From: Smittia aterrima
Taxonomy: Eukaryota; Arthropoda; Insecta; Diptera; Chironomidae
Reading direction: 5' to 3'
DNA: 64,000 bases
Assembly (NCBI GenBank): GCA_033063855.1
Contig: CP093829.1
Location: 16,027,537-16,091,536, forward strand
In this document: in pieces, positions 35,173 through 47,163 of the stretch
How the letters are laid out: the number at the start of each line of letters is the position of its first letter
Numbering within the stretch: position 1 is the stretch's first letter
Made by a program: the position numbers and the translations under genes
The notes under the pieces: generated by a model
Told to the model about the DNA's origin: nothing
Databases searched by the model: none
What the model saw: the letters and a program-made list of their open reading frames with translations, nothing else

Positions 35173-35522
35173 ATTAAAGACTAAATATTGTACTAGGACA
35201 CCCAATGCTTCGACGCCTTTATTCGCGTGCATAAGCTCGGCCAATTGCTTTTGATTCTCGATCGTTTGCTGATCCACGAGCTGTTGAAGCATTTTGCTGG
35301 CATTTGAGTTATTCTTATTGACTATTTTACTGCTGTTATTGTTCTCCAATTCTTTCACCTTTGGCTTTCCACCACCAGCGCTCAGCGATTCGAGAATTAT
35401 CATTCCATTTCTTGTCGAGTTTGTGTTAGGTGGTGGAGTCGCTGGCTTTGATGAATGAGTAGACCGTATCGAAGATCGTGGACTCGCATTGCCTGGAGTT
35501 GTTCCAGTTACACGATTGTGAT
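35173..35522 (-). CDS. MTUS1: MTUS long-form exon 4
   Basis: 350-nt internal coding exon on the minus strand. The acceptor is TTTTAG before 35522; the donor is AAT|GTAAGT at 35173/35172. It encodes a Ser/Thr/Pro/Asn-rich stretch, then KMLQQLVDQQTIENQKQL and GVEALGVLVQYLVFN. The last part parallels MTUS1 HIQALQVVVQHLL, which in vertebrates directly precedes the coiled coil. It joins in phase 0 to the exon at 32215, ahead of the same coiled coil, which supports one continuous gene across 27 kb. Confidence 0.8.
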
Positions 35523-35698
35523 CTAAAACGAAAGAAAATAACGATTTTATTAAAATTTAAATTCTTGGAATTTATCGAGGAAGCTTTGACTTTTTAAATT
35601 TGAAGCTTCAATCATATTCATGTCATTCGCAATTGAACACTCGAAAGAAGAAGGTGAAATTTCTTAAAATCTCAGGAAAAGCTCTCAAATATTTCAAA

Positions 35699-36544
35699 AT
35701 GCTAAACCCAGTCGCAACCAGCACTCCATTTCGCAATGTCGAGAATGGACAGAACAACTTGAAGAATAAGCAATCGAACGGAGGATATTTGAATAATTTC
35801 CAATTAAAGAAGAGTAAAAGTGATGGTCATACAGGGACGAAAGAAAATGTGATGAATCGAGAGGAAAATCTCATCTCTAAGGATCACATGCGTATCAGAG
35901 ATCCTATGAAGATTTCTAAAACAATTTCGTTGAGTTCTCCACCAAAGAACAAAGTTGGCCGTCGTTCAAAACCGACAGAAACAAAGGAAAATGGAGAGAA
36001 ACCAAAAGCCTCGTCCATGAATCGCAAAAGCAATGATAAAGATAAAAAACGTGATGCACAGAAGCGTCAGCAGGCTCTGGAAGCAATGAAATTGGTTGAG
36101 CAACGTCGTTTTCGTTTGCAACAGCAACCGATTGCTTCGATTGTCGATTACGAGACTTCCTTTTCTAAGCTCGACGAATTAGCTGAGAAGAAACGATTAG
36201 AAGCTAAGCAATCAAAGGAGAAGCGAATCTTATCTCACCTTGCTGAGCAGGAAGCACGAAAAAAGGAAAAAACTACAGAATCCGAAACAGCAAAGGATTC
36301 TAAGAAGGAGACTCAAGACAAAAACAAAGTTAAGAACGTCAAACCATTTCGAATCCGCAGTCCAATCGCATTTCGTCCGATGAGACCGATTGTCTATTTT
36401 CCGGATGAGTATCTTCCATTGGATTTTCCGCCGTTTTTCGCAAGAAAATTCAGTTTCGATCACAATGATGGCCCAAACATTATTCGTTACTCAAAAGAAT
36501 TTCTCAAGTCTCTCAACCCGTACGGTTATTATTTCTTTGGTTAA
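35699..36544 (+). CDS. Intronless orphan protein, highly charged
   Basis: Single-exon gene of 281 aa, starting 177 bp from the antisense MTUS exon 4. The N-terminal half is Asn/Lys/Ser-rich and looks disordered. Residues about 115-215 are a Lys/Arg/Glu-rich predicted helix (KRDAQKRQQALEAMKLVEQ). The C terminus is different: an aromatic and proline-rich segment with IAFRPMRPIVYFPDEYLPLD, FPPFFARKFSF and a final NPYGYYFFG. There is no signal peptide or membrane segment. I do not recognise the family. AATAAA at 36671-36676. A retrogene or a rapidly evolving lineage-specific gene is possible; I infer no function. Confidence 0.65.
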   Translation: MLNPVATSTPFRNVENGQNNLKNKQSNGGYLNNFQLKKSKSDGHTGTKENVMNREENLISKDHMRIRDPMKISKTISLSSPPKNKVGRRSKPTETKENGEKPKASSMNRKSNDKDKKRDAQKRQQALEAMKLVEQRRFRLQQQPIASIVDYETSFSKLDELAEKKRLEAKQSKEKRILSHLAEQEARKKEKTTESETAKDSKKETQDKNKVKNVKPFRIRSPIAFRPMRPIVYFPDEYLPLDFPPFFARKFSFDHNDGPNIIRYSKEFLKSLNPYGYYFFG

Positions 36545-37774
36545 CGACGAATGAAGTGAAGCATCCTGTTGTTGTCGGTCGTCGCATCATATTTATGAAT
36601 TTTCTCTTTAACTTTCCGTTTTGAGTTTCAATGAATTATTTCGTCGTTGAACGATTGTAAACATTAAAATAATAAAAATACAATAATTGCTTTCCCATCT
36701 CAACCTTTTTCCCCTTTTCATTTTTCTCAAACAAAACAACAAATCATAATTTTTAGCTGAGACAGCCACGGAGAATAAAATTCAGTAAACAAAGTGTAAT
36801 GTTTGCGATGGAAGTCGTGAACTAATTACAGACTTTTTTCTTTGATGACTCGATTCTTCCGTTCGTTGAAAAGAATTTTAATTTGGAAAGATCATGCTGA
36901 GACTTTTCATCAGCTCAGAATTTTCCGAGAGCGCAACAATGTATCGAATTGCGGTAGGATTCAAGTTTCTGGCTCGTCTTTCATTTCCTTTGGAACATTT
37001 CCATTGAATTTCAATTTTCTTTTGTTTAAAAGACTCGTCATAGATTTGAAAACCATCAATGAAGGGGCAGACGGCAAAGGCAAACGGAAAAATAGTTTTC
37101 TCGCACCGGAAAAGTGTCCAACCATGAAACTTAAAATTAGAAACGCAGGTCGAGTAACAAATTTCTTTTGAGGGAAATATTCGATTGTTGAAAGTCTAAA
37201 CGACATGAAGAGACGACTCGAAATGTTCGGAGAATTTATGTTATATGATATCGCTCGACATTTCTTAACTAATGACAGTGCCGTTGAGAAATATGTAGCT
37301 CGCTACCTAATGATAGTCGTTGGTGTCCATTATCTTTCATTGAAACATAAATTCATTGAGATTTTGAGTGGCGATAACAATTATTGTCGTTATGATGTCA
37401 GTCAAGGACAAAGAAATGAGAGTAAGGTTGCCAACTCTCAACTTTTTGATGTCACTTTCCAGATAAATCCGAAAACTCTCGGCCGATTTATTAATTGCGA
37501 GTCAAGCAGAAACTTTTTCATTTCCAGCAATTGTTTTCAATAAGTCGGACGTGTTGTGGTTTGAGTGGTAGACTTGATGATTGAAATTTATGACGTTTCC
37601 GTCTAATTTATTGTTCAAGCTCTTTCAACTTAATTTGCATAAGAAAATTTCATATTTTACGAGTTATCCGGAGAAATATTGAATTAACGAGTTTGCTAAG
37701 TTGAATTCTTCTTTAAAACAAAGTGACCTTGCGAAGTGTCGAATTGAAACTGTTGAAATTGTTTGTAATTTACT
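36545..37774. other. Intronic DNA between the orphan gene and the LRR gene
   Basis: Orphan 3' UTR on the left; LRR-gene 3' UTR on the right (minus-strand AATAAA at 37607-37612). A plus-strand ATG ORF of 112 codons at 37205-37543 has no domain, signal peptide or repeat and is not called. Confidence 0.5.
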
Positions 37775-38597
37775 TTATGAATCTTTCATGACGCCATCGC
37801 TAGACATGCCGTCTAATCTTATTGAAAAATATTTCTTACAAAATGGGTAAGTCGCTTGCGTAATATTTATATTTTTATCAACGTAAGTCTCTTTCGCTGG
37901 AAATCCGGTATTTGGAGTACCACACTTCGCAAGCAATTCCTTCTTAACTAATTCAAGTTGCTTAGGATCGCGGTAGTAATAGCCGTTCTCGTCGATGCAT
38001 TTATTGTGCCACATGTAGAGAGTGTTCAAATTCTTCAACGTATCGAATATATGAAGACCGACGTTTGCTATCTGATTATTCTCTAGTCCAACGAATATTA
38101 ATCGTGACGTGTAACGAAACAGTTTTGGGTCTAATGATTTGAGCTTATTGTGTCCTAGATACAAAACTTTCAACTTTGGATATTGGAGATCTTCAGAAGT
38201 GATTTCCTCGAGAGATCCATGCGAAACCATTAAGCCAACAATGTTCGGAATAAAGTGAACAATATCCTTGGGTAATCTTGGACCATATTTGTATTGATTC
38301 AGTTCAAGAAACTCAATCAGTTTGTTCCTCTTCCTAGGAAGATGATCGCTTGACACTCCTAAACAAATTGGCCGATGATCGCAACTCGTCCAAATTATGC
38401 CTTTGCAGGAGTAAACTTTAGAAGGGAAGACTATGCTATTTCCATCCACGATGTATCTCTCACGCTCTTCATAAGCACATTTGATGTGAACAGAGTTCGC
38501 GAAGAAATGAAATGAAGTGGCTACCAAAGTGAGAGCGAGAAACTGCCTAAAAGATTATGCTAAAGAAATGTTTCTTCAAATATTTGAGGTCTCACAT
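37775..38597 (-). CDS. Secreted leucine-rich-repeat protein with a split start codon
   Basis: 257-aa secreted LRR protein. The long exon is 38546-37775. Its open frame reaches the acceptor without a suitable Met before the signal peptide QFLALTLVATSFHFFANS. A 49-nt intron (38595-38547, GTGAGA...TTTTAG) joins AT at 38597-38596 to G at 38546, creating the ATG. The mature protein has an N-terminal Cys cap (SCKGIIWTSCDHRPICLG), about four LRR units (LKVLYLGHNKLKSL, LIFVGLENNQIANV, LNTLYMWHNKC) and a C-terminal Cys region. Comparable short secreted LRR proteins are common in flies; their roles include immunity and adhesion, and none is assigned here. It is nested in an MTUS intron and is the only nested gene on the same strand as its host. 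Confidence 0.8.
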
Positions 38598-41500
38598 GTC
38601 CAAGTCTCTTAAACTTAAGTTAACAACTAAATTCAGATTTCGCTTTGCTTTGAATTCGAAATGCTTTGATATGCGCGTAAATTATTTCAAATCAATCAGA
38701 AAGCAAAACTTTGTTTTCTTCAAATCACATTTCAGTTGGACTTCAATCGTTTCTTGCATTTCTATGGAGGAAAATAGTTTTTAAAGCTTTATTAGGGCAA
38801 AAAAGTTAGGGGCAAAGTTTTACATCGGAAAAGCGAAAATCGAAAAAAGCCTTCTACAAGGTCGCCTGTGACCGGTCTTCCGAATTTCTCACTCTTCTCT
38901 GAATTGAGGAAATTAAATTTGAATGACGTCAATCAACAGGAAAGCGGAGAAACGTGTCTGGATTACTGAATCATAACTTAATTAAAATTGCCAGTCTTAA
39001 TTGACTTTCGCGATCTCGCAGAAATATTTTATTGCCTCTCGTGGAAGTTTTTATTGGAAAATTTTATGTTCGAAACGTGAATTTTCTTTGAATTTTCAAA
39101 TCATTCGAATTTGATTTCTCTTCGAGCTGATCTATGAGTCATAAGTCATGAGTGTGATAATCATCTGGCGATCTTTTCGTATCATTGAATTCCACTGGTT
39201 CGCTAAATCAGTGTACGGATTGAGAGCTATTCTTCGAGTTTCTGTTAACATTGCTTTGTTCAACAACAACAAAGCTTGTACTTTGTCATTTAAATCACAA
39301 CTCTTCATTGTTTCGTGGACAAAAGCGAAAAAATCGCATGCAAGTTTCTTCATTAGCCACTCGACTATGAAAATCTTTTGAGTAACTTGCAATTTGCATC
39401 ATAATCTCTGAGATTATTCAACTGACATGGAAATTCACTTCACAAATTTAATGCGTGGATGAATGAACTCTTAAAAGAGGCTTAAAGAGCTAACGAACTT
39501 TTAATGGCAAAAGAAACATGAAGTCATAAAATGCAAATTCACTTTGCATTTCCGCTTTCCCTTACCGACTAACCGAGTTTTAAAAGGACGAGGTTGCGAG
39601 TTTAATGAGTACGAAAGGCTTTTATTAACCGAATGTTTTCTGTTTTTGCAATAGAAGATTTGAAAATAAAGAAATAACTATTAAAAGTTCATTAGAGAAC
39701 ATTTTCGGAAGTTGCTCAGCTGATGTAAAGTCGACCGAATTTCTTCAAAACAAGCAACAGAGTGTCACCTTACGAGTCGTTGACACAGCGTAGGTGGAAA
39801 TTTATTTCCCAGTACCCCCGTTCGCTTTGGAAATATTTTTCTGCGCTCGAAAGACGAAAACACAACAAACTTTTGATTTTCTCGATTTTCTTGACCTTCG
39901 TCCATTCGCCACTTTCGTTGTCTCGAGATCACATTAATCGAGTAAACGAGAACTTGGCTGTTCCCCAAAAATGTTGCCACAGCGTCAAATCACCGTCGAA
40001 CTTGATCAGATTCGACTTTAAATCAGGCAAAGTCACAGATGCAATCTCGAAACACAAATTTTTGACTTCTTGGTGACATAGATTCGTTGCGAAAATCAGC
40101 TCGACGCGAGCTGTAAACAAAAATATTTCTCGACTCGTGTTTGATGAACGCACGAAGATTAGGCCTGCTGCGTTTGATTCGCTGAATAATTAACGGAGGA
40201 TTTGCAATGTAAGCAAACAAAGTTTTGCCTTTTAATGAAGCTGCTTCTTGAGCTCGTTCAATCACTGTAATTAGAGATTAGAGGGGAAGCGAATGAGCGG
40301 TTTGCCAATTTTCTACACCGCGGTCGATGAAAATTTCTATGCAATTTCTGAAAAACTTGCAATTAAAACAAAAATAATTGGACTTTCGTTCGTGCGTCGT
40401 ATTAGTTTGCAATGTAAAAAAAAGTTTCTTGTCGGACGGAAGTCTCTTATTTTCTCTTTGACGATATTTGCTGAATGGAACCGAAGAAGACAAAGCGAAA
40501 CATCCAAAAAAGATCTCAAATCGACGATGAATCTTCAATTACATGCTCAGCACTAATACCGTTAGATTGAATCACGATTTTTCTGTTTACCAAGCAAAAG
40601 CTTTGAAAGAATTTCGCCGAATCGAGACTTCAATTGATGTTGGGTCTTTAATTAAACTCACCGTTGCTGCTATCGATGAGCATTGACGGGCTCTTTTTAA
40701 CTCATCAGCTGATCAAATTCAAATAGATTTCCATAAAATTAATTCATCTTTGTCCGCGGACGGCCGCTGAGTGGGAACTCAACGCCAACAATGAATCGTC
40801 GAGTTACAACGTCGTAAAGGTTTTGTGGCTTTATAACAACAAACGAAGATTTCACTGTCACTTTGTGAATTTCAAATTTCGTGATAATCGAGATAATTAA
40901 TTGTTTCTATGCCGCGAGGCTAAACAGAAGCGACCAGCGGCAACATAACGTCGCATATCTCTTTCACAACTAATTGCTCACACATGGCAGGCACTTGAAC
41001 CAGTCTTAAACGACACAAATCGAATCTGTCTTTCGCTCTTTTGATTTGCGCGAGACGCAACGAGACAAGACTGGCGCATTCAATTCACTAAATTATGCAA
41101 TCATGAATGTAATTAAATGTTTCTTGTCTTAATTCAAACGGCGTCTTGTCATCATTGCTCGCGGGAGACTTCATTCATGACTTTCCGACCCAATTATTTT
41201 GCAAACCGTTTGAAGTGGCTTCGCTTCAAGCTCAATAATTCTGAACTACTAGCTTCTTTTTTTATTCTCAAAGAACTTGACTAATCAAGGAATTAGCGTG
41301 CAAATTAATGTCCAATGTTATTTAAACACGTTTAGGTAAAATCTTTTCCTAGACTTAAGACGGAAGTCATTAGACTTAATCTCGTACTCGATCGTCGATG
41401 AGATTCCCCCGAGAATTTATTTTTCTTCTTCGCGCGCGCGTCGCGTTCCAACCGATTCGCCGTCTTGATCGCAACTGAGAGCGCAATGAGTTTGCGGGTG

Positions 41501-42935
41501 AGCGAGCGAGTGTTGGATATGGATTGAAAACGAAAAGCTAAAAATATGAGAAAATTTTTGAAAACAAAAACAAAGGATTTGACTTATGTGAGCACGTATC
41601 GTTGATGTAATTGTTGCTAGCATGAGAAGCGATTGAGTTTAATTGTAACAAAATGCAAACAATTGAATCTTCTCTCTTTGCTCATCAATTGCTTAAGCGG
41701 AAGTTTGAATGCAACGAAATTGTCAAAAAGAATTTTCTGACGAACATAAAGCGATAAAAAGTGAAAAATTTCAATTATGTCGTCATTGTTCAAAACATTA
41801 AAAATTAAGAATTTTCTGTTTTTCGAAGGGCCAAATTGCTCGATCCACTTTCGTTGCATAAAAATTTGCTCGCTCATGATCTCTCAGCTAATAAAAATAC
41901 CGCTGAGAAGCGACAAATCGGTGTCACGCAATTAAGCATTACAGACACGCTTTTGTATTTGATCCGCGGTTGTTTATTGCTTGTTTTTATTGTCAACGCG
42001 CGTTTCATCGATCGCGAGTCGAATTGACAGGAGACGGTCTTTAAATTTATCAGAAGAGAAGATGAGAATAAAATAAATGGAATAGCGAACTGCAAGGACA
42101 GTTGGTTCACTCCTAGTTTCGAGTCCTGGAGAATTTTTAAATACCTCATTTGCTCTTTTTTTGGCTAAATAAATTTCACCAACTCAAGCAACCAAGCATA
42201 ACAGAAAACATGTAAAAATATTTTTACGGATTCTCTCGATTCCAATTTAATTATTTTCCATTTTCAATGGTTAATCGGATAGATTAACAAGCCGCAACTG
42301 AATATGAAAAGATTTGATATTTATCGAGCGTTTAATGCGATTAGAAATCTCATTTTCCTCGCCATCTCGAACTGTGAAATTAGCATTTCAAGTTCAAGTT
42401 TCTTCTGCGTTCTATCTCGTTTTATTGATTTTCAGGCTGAGCAGAGCGAGACGATTCTGAATGCTCGAGAGCGAGAGATAAAAGTTATCTGGTACGATGA
42501 CCCATTTGTCGATGACTCTCTTCAGCCTTAAATAAAGATTAATGGGCACTTAAGCAAAAGACGAGCCCAGTCCAAAGCCGATAATTGTTGGACACTGTGA
42601 ATCATTCTTGCTGTCGACGATATTTCTTATGACTCCACCAGAGTTCATCCTCTGAGATGAAAAAGATTGAAGTCGAAAAAAAGAAAACAAAAGATCTGCG
42701 CATGAGCAAAGATTTCGCAACGCGATGACTCATCGGGATCAATTTTGGAAAATGTCCTTTCCATGCAACAATTTTCTTAAATCCGCTGTAAGTGACTTTG
42801 ATTTGTTAGGAATTAAAATGTTGCTATGCCGTTATTGATTTATTGGAGAAAGAATGAAAATATTTTGATTCCTCGAATTCCGTCAAATGAAAATTTTTCA
42901 TGGCGCGATTTTTTTTATTGAGAAATCCACTTTAC
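38598..42935. other. MTUS intronic DNA, no supportable gene
   Basis: 4.3 kb of A+T-rich intronic DNA. Short ORFs on both strands (around 39.1-39.4, 39.8-40.6, 41.4-42.5 kb) overlap each other and show no domain, signal peptide or splice logic. A CG-rich patch at about 41.43-41.52 kb carries a promoter-like signal on the minus strand (listed separately). Confidence 0.5.
41444..41478 (-). promoter_or_regulatory. Candidate intronic core promoter on the minus strand
   Basis: Read on the minus strand: TCAGTT (41478-41473, initiator with +1 at 41476) followed within 30 nt by ATCGGTTGGAAC, containing CGGTTGG, a DPE-like downstream element known from fly promoters. It sits in a locally CG-rich, CpG-containing patch within A+T-rich DNA. 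It could start an MTUS transcript joining the exon at 35522 or 32215. This is inferred from motif spacing only. Confidence 0.3.
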
Positions 42936-43209
42936 CTTTGCTTACGCAGTTCTTGTTCTTATTTGTTATCCGCAACGTGTTCCAAATCATCGACTTCTTC
43001 GTTGTCGTCGCGATTTTAGCATTCTTCAATGTTTTATCGATTTTCTGCGAGGAAATGTCCGCACTTGATTCCTTCGTTCGACACTTCTCCTTTCGATTCT
43101 CACAATCTGGAGGCTTTTTCACGGCAATCTTTGAGCCTTTGGCGTTCACGGACTTTACCTCGGGCAGCACGCTGTTCTTTGACAGCGAAATAAATCGGTT
43201 TAGGCCCAT
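42936..43209 (-). CDS. MTUS1: Candidate alternative first exon of MTUS
   Basis: Minus-strand open frame starting ATG at 43209 (MGLNRFISLSKNSVLP), with an in-frame TGA six bases upstream. It is Lys/Ser/Thr-rich, the composition of the long-form exons. A donor AAAG|GTAAAG at 42936/42935 leaves one base, exactly the phase accepted by MTUS exon 4 at 35522; splicing would give NCVSKD before HNRV, paralleling QLKD before HNRV in the long form. A second donor (TGC|GTAAGC) lies 13 nt upstream but is out of phase. A longer plus-strand ORF overlaps it, so the call rests on composition and splice phase. Confidence 0.4.
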
Positions 43210-45705
43210 TTCTCACAAGGCCCGATTTATTCTTCCTCAGAGCAAAAATTCACTTCATTTACACAGCTCGTCATACGACCAACTAATCGGCTTCCCCCAG
43301 CACATTTTTTCTTCATGCATTTCCATGTTTTTCTTCTTCGCTAACAGTTTCGTTCGGTAAGTCAAGTGTACGATGCTTCTCCGACTCTCTTTCAACTCAA
43401 TTATGATGTTCTCTATCTCGCAACATCAAAATTACGATAATTCAATTCGCGACCCAAACATAAACGAGATGGTTTTTTTTTGCAGTTTATGTAGTTAATT
43501 GCTCTGAGTAATTTCTGAGTTTTCTGAGTTTCTTTGTTTTTGACGTAACAGTCGCACCAGCTCATCCAAAATGTTTGCAAAACAAGAACACAATTGAAAT
43601 GATACTTTCTCTGTTTCGCTTTTTCAAACATGTTTGTGAATCGAGCGGGGAAAGAAAGAAATTTCGAGTAGAAGAAAATTAGAATTAAATGCTGTTTGTG
43701 GCTCTTTAGACATGCGGGTCACTAACGGAATGTAACGTAGAAACCACAAATTTTCACTGCTGAATAAATCAGTGAAGCGATCTAGCGATCACTCGAAATT
43801 AAAAGTGAATAAGATTAATCTTGAGGAGGAAATAGTTGAGAGAGAAATTACAGAAGACAAAGCTTAAAAAACTTCGATTAGATTTTTTGAAATGTGAAAT
43901 TAATCATCTCAATGACAAGTGGAAGGCTCTTGGGAAATGGACCACACAATCAGTCGCGATGACCGTAGCTGAGTTACACAATTTTGCATCAACTTGGATT
44001 GCGGCTCACGCCTATTTAAGATGCTCGTAAATATGAATTGCAAATAGATTGTCAGCGAAACGAATTGTCAACAAATCATTGCGAAAAGACGTCGGCGATT
44101 GCAATTTATGGCCGTAAATATCGAAGAATTATCGACGACTTATGATTGCTCGATAGACAGTTGATCGCTATTGGAAAGTTTCCTGCGTTCGTCGATTGTT
44201 TCTTCTGGAAATATTTTGCAAGTCCGAATGAATGATTTTTATGGTTTTAGGCTTGTTTTCATTTCAAACCTTTCAACGTTGTGTAAAAATCTCAATAAAG
44301 TTTCAAAATATTTTGGTTTAATTGTGGTTCGATCTCTTTTTTGGCAAACGCATTTTACCTTCACATGTCATGTTTACTGATCAAATTTCAGCGATCACTT
44401 CGGATGAATTAATTGATTCATGAAATTTCTTTCGCTCGACTGCCAGAGTTATCAACTTGAACTTCAATTGCGCAATTTCTGATCATCAATCATCTTTCTA
44501 TTTCATTAGGAAATTCTCAGGTTGTCAAAGTGTTCTCAAAGAAATTTATTCGCGAATTCTCAATATATATCAATCATCAAAGTGAATGCGATAGCACTCC
44601 CGAGTGAAGCTAACGATGGAAGTTTTCTCCAACAATGAGTAAGGAAATGAAAATGAAAATTTGATTTCACGATAAGACGAAGAAGAAAACAATTGCATTT
44701 ACTTGAGATTGATGATGCATAATCGTTGTTATGATGAAAGCGAGTGCAGTTCTCCGCTGCTTAATGAGTTAATTAATTTTCCTGCGTTTCTTTTTAACAT
44801 TTGTGGAATTTTTCACATTCAAGGTATTAACGCATCTAAGGTAGACGACATGTGGATAAATCAAATTAAGAGAGCGACTTGAGTCCGTTGCCCTTGACGC
44901 TGACAAGCGAAACGAAATCCACACTAGCGTAGCAATCAAACAGTTCGAAGTCAATCAACGACTCAAAACGCTTTCAGAGCGTTAAGTAAATAGAAGTTCC
45001 ATCTGCTAATTTCTCGCGAAAATAAATTTTAATTTGCCGAAACGTTTAAATCATAAGCAGATGCCTGACGTCGAGTGGAACTGGGAAATTATTTTTAGGA
45101 TTTCCGTCAGACTTTTCCTTAAATCTGCAACTAACAAGAGTAACAAAAGATTCAATGGAATTCTTCAATTTGTTAGTGTTTAAATTTGGTTAAACAAATG
45201 TATATGTAACATTTCGCAAAAGAAAAAGTACAAGACAAGAAAACTGGAGCATTTCGCTCTGTTTTCGGCTATCAAAAGCATGAAAATTTAATTATAATTT
45301 GTTCGCCTCTTTGGGAATCATGCCAAAAGAAACAAAAATGTGATGAATAATGTTCCTAAATGATGGCGTCAGAGGAGGAAAACTAATTAAAGATATTTAA
45401 ACCGTAAGCAATCGAGATTGAATAGAAAGACTGATGAATTGAAAAGAAATTGAGTTCCCGACTTAATTCCCAGACATGAGATGAAGCATTTAGTGCAAAA
45501 TCATTACAATATTTTAATATAAATTGACGAAAGACCGACCAAAAAGATGGGAATTTTCTGTCTGTTGTAAGGTTTTATTTAACGGTTTTTGGTGATTTCA
45601 AAAAGCAGCGCCACTACGGAAGTTTCTTGAAACTCTAGTTTTTAGACGTGTTCCAAAAACTAAAATATCGCCAGTAAATTTGGAAAAAAAATTAAATTAT
45701 CTGCA
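43210..45705. other. MTUS intronic DNA, no supportable gene
   Basis: 2.5 kb of A+T-rich DNA left of RMND5. ORFs at 43413-43631, 43836-44030 and 44769-44954 lack starts, domains or splice support. The right end must hold the RMND5 promoter. Confidence 0.5.
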
Positions 45706-47056
45706 ATGGATCCGTGCGAGGCAGTTGAAAAAGAGATTGATAAAGTGATAAAGAGCTTTAATGATGTGAAAAGCGATTCCGTTGATATAATAAACGAAAT
45801 AATTAGTGTTTTCACGGTTCTTCTTAATAGTCTAGGTAAACAAGATTGCAAAATGAACTTTGGATATGTTTTCCTTTAATTCTCTGCTTTACTTTATGTC
45901 GTAAAAAATTATCAGCAACTCGTGATGTCTTCACTTATCTGCATCCAATTAAGTTCTTAGAAAATTGATAATAATGAAGTTTTCTTTATTTGTTTTAGGA
46001 TCGATGGAAAGTGATAGCAAAATGACACAGGAGCAGACGGCTGAGCTTCGTAACGTCGTCAACCGGTGTAAGACGAAGCTTCAAACTATTGGAACTGACC
46101 ATCGAAATCTACATTCGACAGTATCAAGAGTTGGAAAGGTTATTGACCGGCACTTTACGACTGACACTCATGAAATTGCTCCGCTCGATTTGTACACGTC
46201 GAAAAGGTTCCTCGGAATTCTTAATCAAGTAATTGCGGAACACTTCAGTCGACAAGGAATGACTGACGTTGCTGAGTCTCTCGTCACAGAATCGCAGTTA
46301 CCAAGCGAATCAGACATTCATCTTGAGCTCTACGCAGATCTTTATCAAATGTGGGAAGGTATAACACAGAAAAATCTTGGCCCAGCCATCGAATGGGTCA
46401 CTCAATACAGTCAAGAACTTGATCTCCGAAACAGCAGTCTCGAATTCAAGCTTCATCGCCTCGCATATCTTCAGATTCTATCAAATGGAGTTAGCCTACA
46501 AGGAGACGCCATTGCTTACGCTCGAACACATTTCAAAAAATTCACAGACAAGTTTGAAAAAGAGATTCAAATGCTCATGGGGTGTTTGATTTACTTGCCG
46601 ATGGGATATGAGAACACTCCTTATAATCAATTATTTGAAACCAGCATGTGGGTGGACGCTGCCGATGCGTTCCTTAGAGAATCGTGTGATATCATCGGCG
46701 TCAGCAAGGACTCCAGCCTCGAAATTATCATCAACTCTGGTTGTCATGCACTTCCTTTGCTCATGAATCTCAAGCAAATCATGATGAGGAATAATGTTGC
46801 TGGAGTTTGGTCAGGTCGGAATGAACTTCCAATAGAAATTGATTTGGGACCTGAGAATCGCTACCACTCAATGTTCACTTGCCCTATTCTCAAACATCCA
46901 ACCAACGAATTGAATCCGCCCATGAAACTGAAATGTAATCACGTGATATCGAAAGATGCAATGGCGAAGCTCGTGCGAGGTTCAAATAACCTTCTCAAGT
47001 GTCCCTACTGTCCCAAGGAGTCAACGACAAGCGAAGCCAAGAAGATTTACTTCTGA
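45706..47056 (+). CDS. RMND5: RMND5 (GID2-type) subunit of the CTLH E3 ubiquitin ligase
   Basis: RING-like catalytic subunit of the CTLH/GID ubiquitin ligase complex. Exons 45706-45835 and 45999-47056; 395 aa, against about 391 in human RMND5A. The start MDPCEAVEKEIDKV matches the family N terminus. HSTVSRVGKVIDRHF, then the LisH/CTLH region (AEHFSRQGMTDVAESL, PAIEWVTQYSQELDLRNSSLEFKLHRL), and the degenerate RING at about 337-385: FTCPILKHPTNE, PMKLKCNHVIS, LLKCPYCPKE, ending KKIYF. AATAAA at 47121-47126 is only about 40 bp from the antisense MTUS exon at 47164. The gene lies in an MTUS intron. Confidence 0.95.
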
Positions 47057-47163
47057 TTCAAGATTTTCATTAGTTGGAAATATTTCCATAACTCTAAACA
47101 TTTCAAATATTTTATACGTAAATAAAAGAAGATTCAAAGAAGTTTGCCTTCTTCTTAACTCAC

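Larger units (their letters stand above)
35523..47163 (-). other. MTUS long-form intron 3 (11.6 kb) hosting nested genes
   Basis: Large intron with GTGAGT donor at 47163 and TTTTAG acceptor at 35523. It contains an intronless orphan gene (35699-36544, plus), a secreted LRR gene (37775-38597, minus), a candidate alternative MTUS first exon (42936-43209) and RMND5 (45706-47056, plus). Confidence 0.7.

Noticed and set aside
37205..37543. 112-codon plus-strand ORF with ATG
   Set aside because: No signal peptide, domain or repeat, and no clear promoter or splice context; length is within chance expectation for this composition.
42887..43360. 157-codon plus-strand ORF rich in Phe/Leu
   Set aside because: It starts inside an A+T-rich run, has no signal peptide or family resemblance, and is the complement of the Lys-rich minus-strand frame with better composition and splice phase.
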